NCBI GenBank assembly: GCA_015501595.1
Contig: JADNRX010000227.1
Span: 25,130-89,129, forward strand
DNA length: 64,000 nt
Reading direction: 5' to 3'
Source of the DNA: Hymenopellis radicata
Lineage: Eukaryota > Basidiomycota > Agaricomycetes > Agaricales > Physalacriaceae
Notes under the pieces: model-generated
Database searches by the model: none
What the model was told of the DNA's origin: nothing
Seen by the model: the letters and a program-made list of their open reading frames with translations, nothing else
Program-made: the position numbers and the translations under genes
In this document: piece after piece, positions 12,690 through 24,300 of the stretch
Layout: every line of letters starts with the position of its first letter
Numbering within the stretch: the stretch's first letter is position 1

Positions 12690-13060
12690 AATGATCGTAC
12701 AAGTCAAGAATAATATCCGCCCGGCGCCCAGTCGCGAGATTCGGAGTCTTTCGGACGCATATACTGCAATTATTATATGATTTCTAAGTCTAGGCATCGT
12801 AACATAACATAACAACTTCGAGCAGGATAACTCGCCACTACTAGCTCACCAACTGATCGTCTACATGAGAATCAGGAACCGCAAATCCGCCACAAGAACC
12901 TTTACTGATAACAGGATATCTTGCCCTCATCCGTTCCATCACCGACAGAATCGACGCAAGAACGCTGGCTCACTACCTGCAGCTGGCCTCTCCGGTATTA
13001 GAACTTGACAAGCGCGCGCCCATTTCATCTACAACTCTCAGTGAAGCGAACCAGCGAGTA
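12690..13060. repeat. Repeat R, copy 1 (direct)
   Basis: About 370 bases, beginning just upstream of the SAMHD1-like gene and running to the 3' side of the family S gene. It contains CAGTCGCGAGATTCGGAGTC, GATCGTCTACATGA and GGATATC..CATCACCGACAG blocks. It recurs in the same orientation at 13,806-14,200 and inverted at 37,850-38,245, with an 85-base piece at 36,928-37,015. Confidence 0.8.
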
Positions 13061-13146
13061 AGTCAACTGAACGGGACCCTTCAAGTTTTCAAGTCACCGA
13101 AGAACACCAACACTTTTAGCCTACTCGACTCGTTCGTCTTTACAAT

Positions 13147-13640
13147 TTAACAATCGTCCGGGATTTCCCGCTGGATCATCGGGACCTCTACCCCCATCTG
13201 CAAGATAGCGAACTTCCCCTTGAACTGGCTGAGGAAGTCCTCGTGCGACGCGAAGCGTCCCGAGAACCGCACCAGAATGTCATAGTTGTAGAAGTAGTAC
13301 TCCTCCTTGTAGACAAATAAGTAGACATGGTTGGGCGGCGACTTTGTTGAAAATGCGAGGGGCTGGACCATCTGGTCATTGAAGCCGTAACAGAAGCTGA
13401 ACCCGTCCCCCCCCACGAGATCCCTGTGGATGGCTTTACCCTCGGATTGACTCCAGTCAGACGACCAGGGCGCAGGGGGCGGGGTTGTGGGTTTGAACCA
13501 AGTTGTGGGATCACCGGGATTGAAAGCGTTACTGGGCTGAGCGCTTTTAACGCTTTCAGAGAAACCCCGCTACGCTAATGATGAGAGAGGCAAACGTGAT
13601 TGCACACGACTCACGAAATGGGTGGGTTGGGCCCGAACAT
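13147..13640 (-). CDS. Family S small protein, copy A (136 aa)
   Basis: This is one of four copies in the window of a small gene I cannot assign to a family. Exons 13615-13640 and 13147-13531, separated by an 83-base intron, close in frame to 136 residues. The start MFGPNPPIS and the splice were chosen because the same ATG, donor and acceptor are present in all four copies. The protein has a Pro/Trp-rich N-terminal part (DPTTWFKPTTPPPAPWSSDW), then FSFCYGFNDQMVQPLAFS, an aromatic run VYKEEYYFYN, and FASHEDFLSQFKG ahead of VEVPMIQREIPDD. There is no signal peptide or membrane segment, so a soluble intracellular protein is likely. It sits between two direct R repeats, beside the SAMHD1-like gene. 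The function is unknown. Confidence 0.6.
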
Positions 13641-13805
13641 GACGGCTGGGCAAAGCCCGGGGGAGGGTAGGGACAGACCTCGGGAGGCATCGCCTCGTTG
13701 TGCTGGAGAACACTTTGAATGCAGGAGATTTCAGTATGCGGGGCATGAATGATGAGGCGACAGATTGCTGCGGCTTTTCTGAGACAACTCACACCGTGAA
13801 AGTCT

Positions 13806-14200
13806 CGTCAGCCGCCCGGCGCCCAGTCGCGAGATTCGGAGTCCATACTGCAATTATTATATATCATTTCTAAGTAATTAGGTCTAGTCTAGGCACCTTA
13901 ACATAACAGAACAACCAGCAGGATAACTCGCCACTTAACTCGCCACTATTAGCTCTGAGCGGCTCGAACTTCAGCCAACTGATCGTCTACATGAAAATCA
14001 GGAACCGCAATCCGCCACAAGAACCTTTAATAACTCACTGATAACAGGATATCTCGCCCTCATTCGTTCCATCACCGACAGAATCGACGCAAGAACGCGG
14101 GCCAGCTCACTACCTGCAGCTGGCCTCTCCGGTATCAGAACTTGACAAGCGCGCGCCCATATCATCTAGTACATACAACTCAGTGAAGCGACCAACGAGT
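13806..14200. repeat. Repeat R, copy 2 (direct)
   Basis: Second direct copy of R, immediately upstream of family S copy A. It has small insertions relative to copy 1 (for example around the two 'ctcgccact' motifs). Its right end forms the junction with the Zn2Cys6 gene and supplies that gene's present stop codon. Confidence 0.8.
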
Positions 14201-15901
14201 AAGCATGAACATTACCCCAATGATAGAATCTACAACTGGAAGACCCGGAATGTCCACCGCATCAATAATCCGCACGAGAGCTCTCATACTACCCGTCATG
14301 CGCCCACGAGAAGGAGGGTTCATCGACAAGAAAGGAGCGTGCATGCGAATCATCGCTGCATGCGCAAGACTATGGGTCACGACAGCCGTAGCGGAGGTAG
14401 TGGGAGGCGGAAGCTTCGCCGTAAAGCTCTCGATGGCAGTTTGCAGCGCATTATAACACCCAAAGAAATTCGCACTCTGCTGCTGATTCATACCTGCACG
14501 CATATAATGAACTTGGGAAAGAGTATCACAGTCGGTTGCTCTTACCTGGTCTATATCCTTGGACGATCCGAGATACCTGCGTGAAGAGAATGGACGCTTT
14601 GGCATGCAACGCCAACGTTGAAGTACCACTATCACCCTGGTTTTCAAGGAACCTCTGGACCGTACCACGACCAGGTGGTCGGGAGGCCTATAACAATCAT
14701 CAGAATATTTTCCTTTCAACGTGCAAAGGTTTTCACCTGAGGTTGATAGCTCTCAATATCCAACGGCCAAGGAACATCAACCCTCGCGTCTGGAGACGAC
14801 GGATACGGAAACGGAGACGGAGACCCATCAACCGCGCTCCAACAACTACTCAAAATAAAAACCGTCCAAAACCCATTGATCCTTTCACCCTCCTCAACTG
14901 TATCAGCGGGCGGCGGCAACGCCAGCGCATGAGAAGGCGCATCCGTCTTGTGCAACTGCGCACCTAACGCGATGGAAACCGCAGCACTCGTATGATACTT
15001 GGCTTCCACAAAAGCGCGCTTGTCGATAAAAGTAATGCGACAGCAGAACCTCGGCCTGTATGCAGTGCATCACCGCCTGCGGGTGGCCGCTCGCGAGTCC
15101 CTGCGCAGTGTCCCGCAAAGCCCTAGCGAGGATCGTGTTTACGCCCTTTGATGCGTAGAGGTGCGAGCCCCAGAGGAGTATGCAGCTCATAAGGGCTACT
15201 AAGGGACGACCGTGTTGATGCGGAGATGAGAGTGAGTGTATGAACCGAGACGGATGCAGGAAGAACCCTATTTCGGTGCTGTTTTGCAGAACAGCTTGGA
15301 CTCTAAAAAATCGCTTCATGTTCAGCCAACTCTCCAAAGATTAACGGAGCTTACACAGTTGAGAGTTCCGAAACACCCTATCCTATGTCAGCCACACTAG
15401 ATTCCTAAATCGACTTTGAGCGCGTACCTCGTTTACCACTAGGTCGCTTCCTGCTGAGAATAACAATCAGTACAAAGCGCCTCAGTTCATTCATGGACAT
15501 ACCCGACGATGCGTACGGTTGCGCAAGAAGAATTGCGCCTCCAGGATTACCAGGGTCTTCTAATTGTTGAATTCGACTCTCCAAGATCGCAATTTGCTCT
15601 TCAAGGGCCTGCGTCCGTGTCATTCCACCGCCCAGCTCAGGATATTCACAGTCACCATACGAAACGGAGGTGCTGCACGGCCTACAGACAGGGCGCTGAC
15701 CATCACATTTCTGTATGTAAATTTAGAAGGAGATTGAACCTGTAGAAAAGTTCGTACAATTCTCCGCCGCCTATGTCAGCGAATGAGTATGAGTCAGAAT
15801 ACTAGAAATAATGCGGCTTGCCTGCAGTTCAGACATGTGTTTCCCCTGGCTGGAGTCGCGCGACCTGAAGAAGAGGACCCTTTTGTACGAGAAGAAGACA
15901 T
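14180..15901 (-). CDS. Zn(II)2Cys6 transcription factor, 3' end replaced by repeat R
   Basis: This is a fungal binuclear-cluster regulator. The ATG at 15901 begins a Ser-rich lead, and splicing across a GC-AG intron and a second intron gives CLNCRRRRIKC, then DGQRPVCRPC and GDCEYP: six cysteines with canonical spacing. A linker coiled coil follows (QALEEQIAILESRIQQLED), then a fungal-specific middle domain (FFLHPSRFIHSLS, LVALMSCILLWGSHLY, EAKYHTSAAVSIALGAQLHK, RINGFWTVFILSSCWS). Near the end, VDSIIGVMF is followed at once by R sequence, which adds about eight residues and a stop. The normal C-terminus of such proteins is therefore missing. DNA binding could persist, but activation is doubtful; it may be a pseudogene. 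Confidence 0.7.
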
Positions 15902-16387
15902 ACTGGGGCGTAAGTGGCTATTAGGTCTCAACTCCCAATGCCGATGCCATTTTATAAGCCCCTCGCCGTTGATGAGATTGTTAATCGGCCAAGAGGTACA
16001 TAGAATATTGGGCACCGCTTCTCTGATAGTGTAAGACCGCCCGAGTCAGAGTGTCAACGACGTACGCGCGTCGCAGCAGGACACCAAGGTCTCCGTCAAG
16101 AATGTCCTCAACGTCGCCACATTGCAGGGGAGACGTCGTCCATGTCTTTCGGTCACGAATTGGATAGCGAGCGATCTATTGTCGCGTCCATACGTGCTCA
16201 AATGCACGACTAGGAAAGCCAAAGCATACACTGAGGAAGGTCGGAAGTGAAAGACCGAAGGTAAGTACTAGCGCAGTCAGGGACCCAGGTCGATGTCGGT
16301 ACCGAAAGTCCAGCGGAGATCATGAAGCACCGTGCCAGCTCGACGCGTATGTGCATCGGATACCGAACTCCATATATGGAAGCTGGT
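15902..16387. other. Intergenic
   Basis: Upstream region of the Zn2Cys6 gene up to the edge of the cassette relics. I see no gene, RNA or clear repeat here. Confidence 0.4.
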
Positions 16388-16866
16388 CAGTTAATCACAC
16401 TGCTTCGTAAGGCATTGAACGCAAAAAAAAGAGAGAGCGAAGCATCTGAGATTAGACCAAAGCAAGAACATACAAAGCACGGGTACCGGAAAGACGGATC
16501 TAGCCTTCCTTCGCCTCCACCTCAGAATCGTCCGAATCATCTAAAGGTATGAAGCATCGGTCTTGCCTCTGTAGTCATTCAGCTCGTCATAAAACTGGTA
16601 GGAGAAGAGACACCCACGAATAGAGACCGCCTCTGTCTCAAGGATGGCGCGGCCATCGAGAAGAGCTTACTTGGACCCAGAGCGTCATCATGCGGCAAAA
16701 TTGTCGACGTCCGACGGTGCACTGCGGAACCTTGAGTGCGGTACACAATGGCGGTGCTGGGCGTAGCTTGGGGAACTCTGAGATCCTTCGGCTGTTGGTA
16801 TGCTGTACAAGCGGGGGGGTCGATGAAAGGGCTTGAAGGGTCGAGGCAAGAGCGGTAGGCGCTGCG
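16388..16866 (-). pseudogene. Coiled-coil gene, copy 1: 3' fragment
   Basis: This stretch matches the 3' end of the intact coiled-coil gene at 30.6-32.2 kb, including the GCTTCGTAAGGCATTGAACG flank, the last exon ending in a DDS-DSE-type acidic tail, and the TAL-KVPQ-TVGRRQF region. It stops abruptly near 16,866-16,880, where sequence from the SAMHD1 gene begins, so the first three quarters of the gene are absent. It cannot encode the protein. Confidence 0.75.
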
Positions 16867-17250
16867 AAATCGGTGCTGTCGCGCATGAAATAGTCGACCT
16901 ATCAGACATCAGACTTGAAATGCAAGAACAGAAACGGTCACACTTTCGACATCTAGCCCATTGCACTTGTTCGCGACAATATCAAGAACTGCTTCTCGGA
17001 TCCGATGGGGGAACAGACGTCAATTATGACAAGATCGGACGCGACGCGTTTTACGCACGGGCACCGATCTCGCTGACCAGCGATGAGCGCTTTGATAAAC
17101 CTGGTGTCTTCAGATGCTACCCATTGTCTTCAATAAGGTTGTCAAGCATCATCTCAGAGGCGTCCTCGTGTGTCCACGTTTCGTTGGGCCTGCAGACATG
17201 TAAATGGATCAGTCTCTACTCGCAGCGCGGCTGGAATGTACCTTCTAAGT
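16867..17250 (-). pseudogene. SAMHD1-like relic 1
   Basis: About 380 bases match the SAMHD1-like gene at roughly 11,620-12,010, from the DYFMRDS exon through [13 protein letters not shown] and into the P-N-E-T-W-T-H exon. The copy has deletions (for example the run around 'caagaactgcttctc') and frame breaks, and lacks the HD catalytic exons. It abuts the coiled-coil fragment on one side and family S copy B on the other, so it marks one unit of a repeated cassette. Confidence 0.75.
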
Positions 17251-17344
17251 TCTGCAAGCCTGTCAAATGAACGGGACCCTTCAAATTTTCAAGTCACCGA
17301 AGAACACCAACACTTTTAGCCTACTCGACTCGTTCGTCTTTACA

Positions 17345-17847
17345 ATTTAACAAATCGTCCGGGATTTACCGCTGGATCACCGGGACCTCTACCCCCATCT
17401 GCATGATATCGTACTCCCCCTTGAACTGGCTGAGGAAGTCCTCGTGCGACGCGAAGCGTCCGGGGAACCGCACCAGGCCGCTGTTCAAAGTTGTAGAAGT
17501 AGTACTCCTCCTTGTAGACAAAGAAGAAGACAGGGGCTGGGCGTCGACTTTGTTGAAAATGCGAGCGGTTGGACCATCTGGTCATTGAAGCCGTAACAGA
17601 AGCTAAACAATTTCCCCCTCTACGAGATCTTCGTGGATGGCTTTACCATTGGGTTGACGCCAGTCAGACGACCAGGGCGCAGGGGGCCGGGTTGTGGGTT
17701 TGAACCAAGTTGTGGGATCACCGGGATTGAAAGCGTTACTGGGGTGAACGCTTTTACCTCTTTCAGAGAAACCCGCTACGCTAATGATGAGAGAGGCAAA
17801 CGTGATTGCCACACGACTCACGAAATGGGTGCGTTGGGCCCGAACAT
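17345..17847 (-). pseudogene. Family S, copy B (frameshifted)
   Basis: This copy has the same start (MFGPNAPIS at 17847), donor and acceptor as copies A and C. Relative to copy C it has an extra base in the T-run of 'aacaatttccccc' near 17,610, and another within 'gctgttcaaag' near 17,480. Both shift the frame, so the aromatic core is no longer read through. The remainder, including FASHEDFLSQFKG, is well preserved, so the decay is recent. Confidence 0.7.
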
Positions 17848-18153
17848 GACGGCTGGGCAAAGCCCGGGGGAGGGTAGGGATAGACCTCGGGAGGCATCGC
17901 CTCGTTGTGCTGGAGAACACTTTGAATGCAGGAGATTTTAGTATGCGGGGCATGAATGATGAGGCGACAGGTTGCTGCGGATTTTATGAGACAAATCAGA
18001 TCAAAGAGAGTCAAGTCTTGAGTCTCAGAATACCGTCAGCCGCCCAGCGCGAGAATTACTGCAATTATTATATACGCAAAAAAAGAGAGAGCGAAGCATC
18101 TGAGATTAGACCAAAGCAAGAACATACAAAGCACGGGTACCGGAAAGACGGAT

Positions 18154-19490
18154 CTAGCCATCCTTCGCCTCCACCTCAGAATCATCCGAATCATCTAAAG
18201 GTATGAAACGTCGGCCTTGCCTCTGTAGTCATTCAGCTCGTCATAAAACTAGTAGGAGAAGAGAGACACCCACGAATGGAGACCGCCTCTGTCTCAAGGA
18301 TGGTGGCGCCATTGAGAAGAGCTTACTTGGACCCAGACCGTCATCATGCGGGAGAATTGTCGACGTCCGACGGTGCACTGCGGAACCTTGAGTGCGGTAC
18401 GCAATGGCGGTGCTGGGCATCGCTTGGAGAACTCTGAGATTCGACTCTTCAGCTGGACACGGGGTCTTCATATGCTGCACAAGCGGAGGGGTCGATGAAA
18501 GGGCTTGAAGGGTCGAGGCAAGAGCGGCAGGCGCCGCGAAATCGGTGCGAGGGGTAGGTGAGGTATACGCGATGGATTCGGAGTCGGTGCAAATACCGAA
18601 GATCCTCGACGACTATTGAGTGACATCTTTCGAAGTGAGTTGTTTCCACTCAGATGTAGATCAGCTAAAGGACGACGAGGTGTCTTGGGGTCTAGATTGG
18701 TGAAAGGCGGTCGTACGACAGGAGCGGGAGGCGCATTAGTGTTGGAACGAGCCTTCTGAAGAGAACGACGCCTGAGTATCGACAAAGGTGCAGGAAGAGA
18801 AGGTTTAGGTGGCGAAGGTCCGGTTGCGACGCGTGAATCCTGCGAAGAGCGTTGTTGTAGAGAATCGGTGATATTTTCATCTATGCGTCGTCGCTTCCGT
18901 CCAGACGATGGAGACTTTTCTTGAAGGGTGGACTGAGAGGTAGAGCGTGTTCTCGTCTTGGGCGGAGAAGGAACCACTTTAGCGGCAGCAGCAGTTTCGA
19001 ACCCCTTGGCGATAGTCTCCTGGACAGTACTGCGAGCAGTTTTCGATATGCAGAGGGACGGCTTGAAGAAGGGGTAGAAGAGGCATCATGCCGCGAGAAT
19101 GTTGCCTTGCTTGCTCTTGAATCGTTTGAAGCGCCTGAGTCTGCGCTTGTAGTGTCTGGGCGTTGGATTGATAGAGCTACCAGCGGACAATCAGCAAAAA
19201 AGCGATAAAACCACGGGGGAATTCCACCATTTGCATCGAGTCTACGCGCTTGTCTAGGCCTTCAAGCCTCAGTTGAACAGCTACTTGGAGATCTGCTAGA
19301 CGGCTCGCTTGCGCCGGCTCCCCCACAGCCTTCAGAATTTCAGTCTGGCAACGGTTCGCTATCGCGCTATAAGAACACAAAGTACCCAGTGATGAATGTA
19401 GGACACGCACCAAGACTGAACATCTCATTCGACAACACCTCGTGCTCCTTCTCAAATAGCGTCTTGGTGAGCCCAATCTCTCTTTTCGCC
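18154..19490 (-). pseudogene. Coiled-coil gene, copy 2: 5' truncated
   Basis: Close copy of the intact gene at 30,572-32,165. It keeps the last three exons (acidic tail, Ser/Pro/Arg-rich region with SSGRKRRRIDE, and the LADLQVAVQLRLEGLDKRVD coiled-coil exon) but breaks at about 19,490, inside exon 1, where satellite sequence starts; the start codon is lost. It also has an extra G near 18,417 compared with copy 3, which shifts the frame before the splice. Not expected to be functional. Confidence 0.75.
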
Positions 19491-19880
19491 GATTGCGCAG
19501 CGAGGGTGCGTCTCGAGTCGCTGGCACATCTTCACAGGTGCGTCTTCCTGAGAGTGTCCTCGGGTGCATCTTCTTGAGAGAGTGTCTTGAGGTGCATCTT
19601 CGAGACGGCTGAGAGGACTGGAGTTATGCTTGCTCCCAATTAGGCGCTCAACTCTTGTTTCGCGGTTCTGTGGCTGTGCTGCGTGCTCTTCGGGGGATCG
19701 TCTTCGCGTCTTCGGGCTTGTTTGCCTCTCGTCTTCATGGGTCGTCTTCGCGTGGTCCGTCTTCCTCCGGGTGGTCTTCGTGTCTGTACTAGAGTAGTCC
19801 TAATAATCGAGAGATGTCTTCTTCGTGGGTGGGCCTTCTTCGTCTCTCGTGTGGCTGGGCCTCTTCTTGAAGGTTGCGGG
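19491..19880. repeat. TCTTC/GTCTC-rich satellite, block 1
   Basis: Irregular tandem repetition of units like GGTGCGTCTTC, GTGCATCTTC and TCGTCTTCGCG, pyrimidine-rich on the + strand. It begins exactly where the coiled-coil copy 2 breaks. Similar blocks lie at 29,275-29,540 (opposite orientation) and 58,330-58,790 (same orientation). Confidence 0.65.
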
Positions 19881-22189
19881 TTCAATTCAGAGGCGTGTTG
19901 CCCAAATCAATATATTGCATTGCATTTTGTAGGCTACTTGTACTAATGAAACTACTCTAATAAATCGCCACTACTAGCGTGGTGCGTTGCTAAGTCGAGC
20001 TGGTCATCTCGGCCGAGATTCAAATCGCCGAGGCGGGTGTCCTCCCACGGGCTGGCGAGTACAGCAATGGAGTCTCTCGCAGTAAGGCTAAAAAAGGAGT
20101 CTCGGGTGCTGATGGCAGGACACCAGGGCTAAACACCACCCGCGCGAGAGGTCGGTTCTGGGTCACAACATCCCTCCCTGGTTCGCGCAGGCCCCGTCTT
20201 GGGCAGCATCAGCTGTGGTGTTTGCCCCAGCACACACGGACAAATAAAAAAAGGTTGAGTGAGTGAATATGATGCGAGTCACTGCGACGTACCGTTCTGC
20301 CTCTAATTCGTAGCACTGAAGCTTGCGAATCGAAGCAGAATCCGAAAATCTCCACAACGCGCATACCGGGAATCGAACCAGAGCGGTCGTGTCAAAACAA
20401 AGCATCTAGAATAAACACATTAGTTGAGAATGACAGTAAAAGGAAAGACTCCGCACTTACAGTATAATGTCAGAATCAGACAAGCTCTAGAGAGTCCGCT
20501 CGTTAGATATGTCCTTACACGAATACATACAGCCTTCGTGGAAACAAATGTGAACAAGTGGGACGCCACCAAGGAGAAGTCTAAGTGGCAAGCATCAGAT
20601 CATGGTGGTCGTAAGCCTGACAAGGGGCACCTACAAGACAAATCAACACCAGAGCGCGACGACAGAGACATGACAGTAGACAAGAGGGAGGGCAAGCATA
20701 GTAACAGCATAACGGCAAGAAGGAAAGATGGGTGATGGCATTCACATCAATTCCACTGGTCTTTATACCTCTCGATATTAGAGTTTGATATAGTGGGTGC
20801 GCGTCTGGGCCCGAAATCACTAAGCGAGTGACTCATGCGCAGTGCGCGCGCGCCGTCGCATCAGAACTAGAAATGTGGCGAAACTTTTGTTCTTAACGTC
20901 TCCTCACTCCCGTGGTATAATTCGACGCGGATTGTTATTGGGATTGGATAGATACACAGATCATGGTCCTAGCTGCGTTGTAGAGTACTGTAGCTCGAAA
21001 ATAAGAATGTGGTATTAGCCGCACATTCCGGATTCTGCAGGGCGGTTTATACTAGTAACTGATTGCAACGAATATTATACCATGACGGCACTTACCTCCA
21101 CTCAGCCTTTACACACTCTACGAAGCTCGCACTGGATGTCTATACGACTGCAAGGAAAAGTAGACACGAATATTCATTAGTTATACAAAGGAACTTACCA
21201 TCCCATTGAGTGCGCCACAAAATGTTTTCAAGACGGGGACCTGAACGAAGTGTTAGTCAAGGCAACGATCGGGCGCGCGAAAATAGCTCTTACACACGGG
21301 AAGATTCATCCGGCGGGACCTGGAATCAGTCAGTGAACGAAGGTCACACTAGACTCTCCATTCATACTAGTGCGGGGTATGTAACGAAGGTGTATCATAC
21401 ATCGTGTAAATTACACTGTAAAATACGTTCATTACATCGGACCGCCGAAATCTGATGTATGGAACCTGTATGGAACTCTGAAATTGATGGGCACGATGCT
21501 GCTGTACAAGGCGACACCACTGTACAGTATCCGATCTGCTCAACCCAGGCTCCGCCGCCACTCTGAAAACACAATTTGATCCATCATCATCCTCTTGGCT
21601 GTCCTGCAGTGCCTGAAGGCTGAATGGACCCGGATGGGTGTCAAGAAGAGACTGGTCTTCCGGAAGTGGTGTCGACGTCGTCCGCGTCTTCAGATCAAGG
21701 AGATTGTAAGTCTTGATGAGTCTAAGCTTTTGGCTCGCTACGATGAGTGCTCGACCACTCCCAAAGTATTCCTGTTGAAGCACAAACAGCCTAAGAAGAA
21801 TGGAGAACGGGCGTCAGAGCAATGGGCATGACGGGCCTGATTTTTAGACATTTTCTGAGTTACATACATGTTTAATACGTTCAATACATACTTACACGTA
21901 TTGAACTTCGATACGTATGATACAATGGGTTCGTTACATACAACCGAGCCTCTCAGTTCGATACAATACATACATCGCCAAAATAGTTCCATACCCGGCA
22001 CTAATTCATACCTTCCTTCCCTCTTACCGTCACTTTCACCGACGCCGTTGCCCCCGGAAAGAGCGAGACTTCGTGGTACGCTCTGCCTCTATGTTCACCC
22101 AGTTCGTCCCCTCGTCTCCAACCTGGCAACGACATACAGTAGGTTCTCCATTGTCGCACACGATGGTGTCCGCTGAACTTTCATCATAT
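19881..22189. other. 2.3 kb without a recognisable gene
   Basis: Short frames only, none with a known domain or a convincing exon series. The composition is mixed. A small perfect inverted repeat (GTTCAATAC / GTATTGAAC) lies near 21,880-21,906 among several ATAC-rich short motifs. It could be decayed transposon sequence, but I cannot identify one. Confidence 0.4.
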
Positions 22190-22934
22190 AGTCCTGGCTT
22201 GAAGAAATGCGGTGTCGACGAGGTAAGCCATATGAACGTCTCGACAGTGCGTATACTGACTGTTCCCAGTTTTCAAGGGCCTCAATTCGTGGAGATCCGA
22301 GTCAATATTTCAAAGAAGTCCGGAGACAGTCCTAAAGGTTGGACATGCTTAAATTGTCGAGATTCAGGTTCAGAATATTGACAAGACAGAAATACCGCAG
22401 CGCAGTAGACGAAAAGGTGCATGTCGAATGCCTACCCCACGTCGACGGCTGACTTGTCTTCAAGTCGCGGAAGTGATTGTTTACGCCACGGCGGAGACCA
22501 ACCAGGACGGCCCAGCGTCAAGAGCGAGAGTCGTCAAGAATCGGGTTTAGATTTCCAAGAGGGAGATTGACGAAGCCGGCCAGCCAAGGTGTGTTGTCGT
22601 CTTCGGCATCATTAGAAAATGGCTGACACACAAGGACCCACAGATACTATCGAAGGTGCAAAAGAGCCGAATATCCAATATAATGAGAAAAGGGTCGAAT
22701 TGAGGAGACGCCGCGTTCACGACATGAAGGGCAGGAGCAAGAACACGTCGATCGTGTTCCGCCAAATGCGGCAAGGTCATGCTTCACTTCTTACCATCAC
22801 GACCTGGATCCTCAAATCTGTTTCTTGGCTTCGTCAACGCGTCGGCGCCTTCGACGCCTCTGGAAACGACGAAATCCTTGATTATCAAGTTTGGATGGAG
22901 AAGAACGGCGCAGTGGGATCGATCCAGCGTTGAT

Positions 22935-23510
22935 GGCCTCGCCGGCCAGGCTTGGATATTGGGTGAAAGGTGCTTTTCTTCTCCGTTTTTTTTGCGTTAT
23001 TTTTGGTTCATTTGATGACAGATATGCTCTGAATATGTGCGCGACCTGAGGTGTTTTCCTTCCCTCGGCAGTGATGAACTTGAAGCTGATTCGACATAGG
23101 ACTTCATGCAGATGGACCGCGGTGGCTTTGCCACCGCCTCGAGTAGGCGTCTGCCTCTCAGGAAACACGTCGTCGTTGCCATGGAAACGAGTCTTTGATC
23201 TAGGATAGGCGTGGCTGTCCTCGCCGGACCGGCTTTTGGTCCAGGCGAAAAGGTGCGTGTTTTGAGTTCATTTTGAGATTTCGTTTCTCACCACTTTTCA
23301 TTAGATCCAGTCCGCTAGCCATCAAATAACGGACATTTAGCTTTCCGCAGTATTCTCATTCGTTGAGGCGGCTTCGCCGCCTCTTCACACGTTCGAAGAA
23401 CTCGAAGAACAACGCCACGACTTCGGAACACGCAATTTCGCCAGTCTTATAGCGTGTGTTGGCCTCGCCGGCCCGGCTTTTTTTTCTGGGAAAAAGGTCC
23501 TCACATTCGC
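22935..23510 (+). repeat. Tandem units with CCTCGCCGG..GGCTT..AAAAGGT core, three copies
   Basis: Cores at about 22,935, 23,217 and 23,461 (spacing 282 and 244 bases). Each core ends in a splice-donor-like AAAAGGTGCG or AAAGGTCC. Between cores lie palindromes of the GGCGGCTTCGCCGCC kind (clear at about 23,367). The same unit occurs four times in copy 2 of locus X. Confidence 0.65.
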
Positions 23511-23613
23511 TTTCAATTTCACCTTCATTTCTGACTTGGTTCCATTAGTTCAACCGCCGAATTACAGTCAAGTGGGGCACAGATTCCTTCTCCACCGACA
23601 CTTCTTTGCCCTT

Positions 23614-24300
23614 GATGGCGATCTGGATCTTGCTGGGCTCGGGTTTACGAGCGGATTGGGACATTTGAGCGGCGAACTTTTCAAGGTACATTTGTTACCT
23701 TGTTCTTCTTCAATTTCCGGACTAATGATTATTTCAGTGTTGCGATATTGCGTCGTACGCAGTGAACAGCGGCGCTGCCGCCTCTGCGCTCGCCCTGTGA
23801 CCTTCTCGCTTCTTGTCTTCAAGGAAATTGACGCCACACTCGGAACTCGTCTTCGTGCGACTTGGACTCTAGCGCTACTGGATCTCGTCGTCGTCTTCAA
23901 TCCTTTCCTTTTGCACCCATCCTCCTTGCCTTCATTTCCCAACGACGGCGGGCGCTATTGTTCGACCTTCTCACCGGGTTCAGAACCCTTCCATTCCCGA
24001 CGTGGACTCTGCGACCATCAGCCCAGGCTTCGGCTAAATTCTCTGCTGATGGCGATTTGGATCTCACGGAGTCCGGGTTTATGGACGCTTTAGGACATGT
24101 TGGTGATGAATTCGCGGAGGTACGTTATTTTGCTTTGGTTGGCTCTTCCCGCTAATTTCGTGAGACATCATCTCGCTATTGGTTTATTCGCAGTGAGCAG
24201 CGGCGCTACGCCCGCTGCGCTCGCGCTGCGAGCTACTCACTGCTGGGTTAAGCGTGATGGTCGATATTCTACGCCACACTCCAAGTTGTTCCTCAGGCGA
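23614..24300 (+). repeat. Tandem units with DGDLDL-type exon, two copies
   Basis: Two units 434 bases apart start with GATGGCGAT-TGGATCT, readable as DGDLDL followed by a Gly/Leu-rich exon (GFTSGLGHLSGE, GFMDALGHVGDE) and a GT donor. Each is followed by an intron-like stretch, a GCAGCGGCGCT palindromic block and GACGCCACACTC- or TACGCCACACTC-type sequence. A third unit lies at 62,025. Confidence 0.6.

Noticed and set aside
12213..12815. Single 200-codon minus-strand frame at the SAMHD1 start
   Set aside because: It reads through two introns and begins upstream of the true ATG; the spliced reading matches the SAMHD1 family.
18241..18480. Separate small gene at the end of coiled-coil copy 2
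   Set aside because: It is the coiled-coil frame displaced by the extra G near 18,417.
19865..19890. GCGGGTTCAATTC resembling a tRNA T-arm
   Set aside because: No cloverleaf around it; it lies at the edge of the satellite.
20330..20412. tRNA-like T-loop on the minus strand (GGTTCGATTCCC near 20,375)
   Set aside because: The T-stem does not pair well and no matching acceptor, D-arm or anticodon arm could be laid out.
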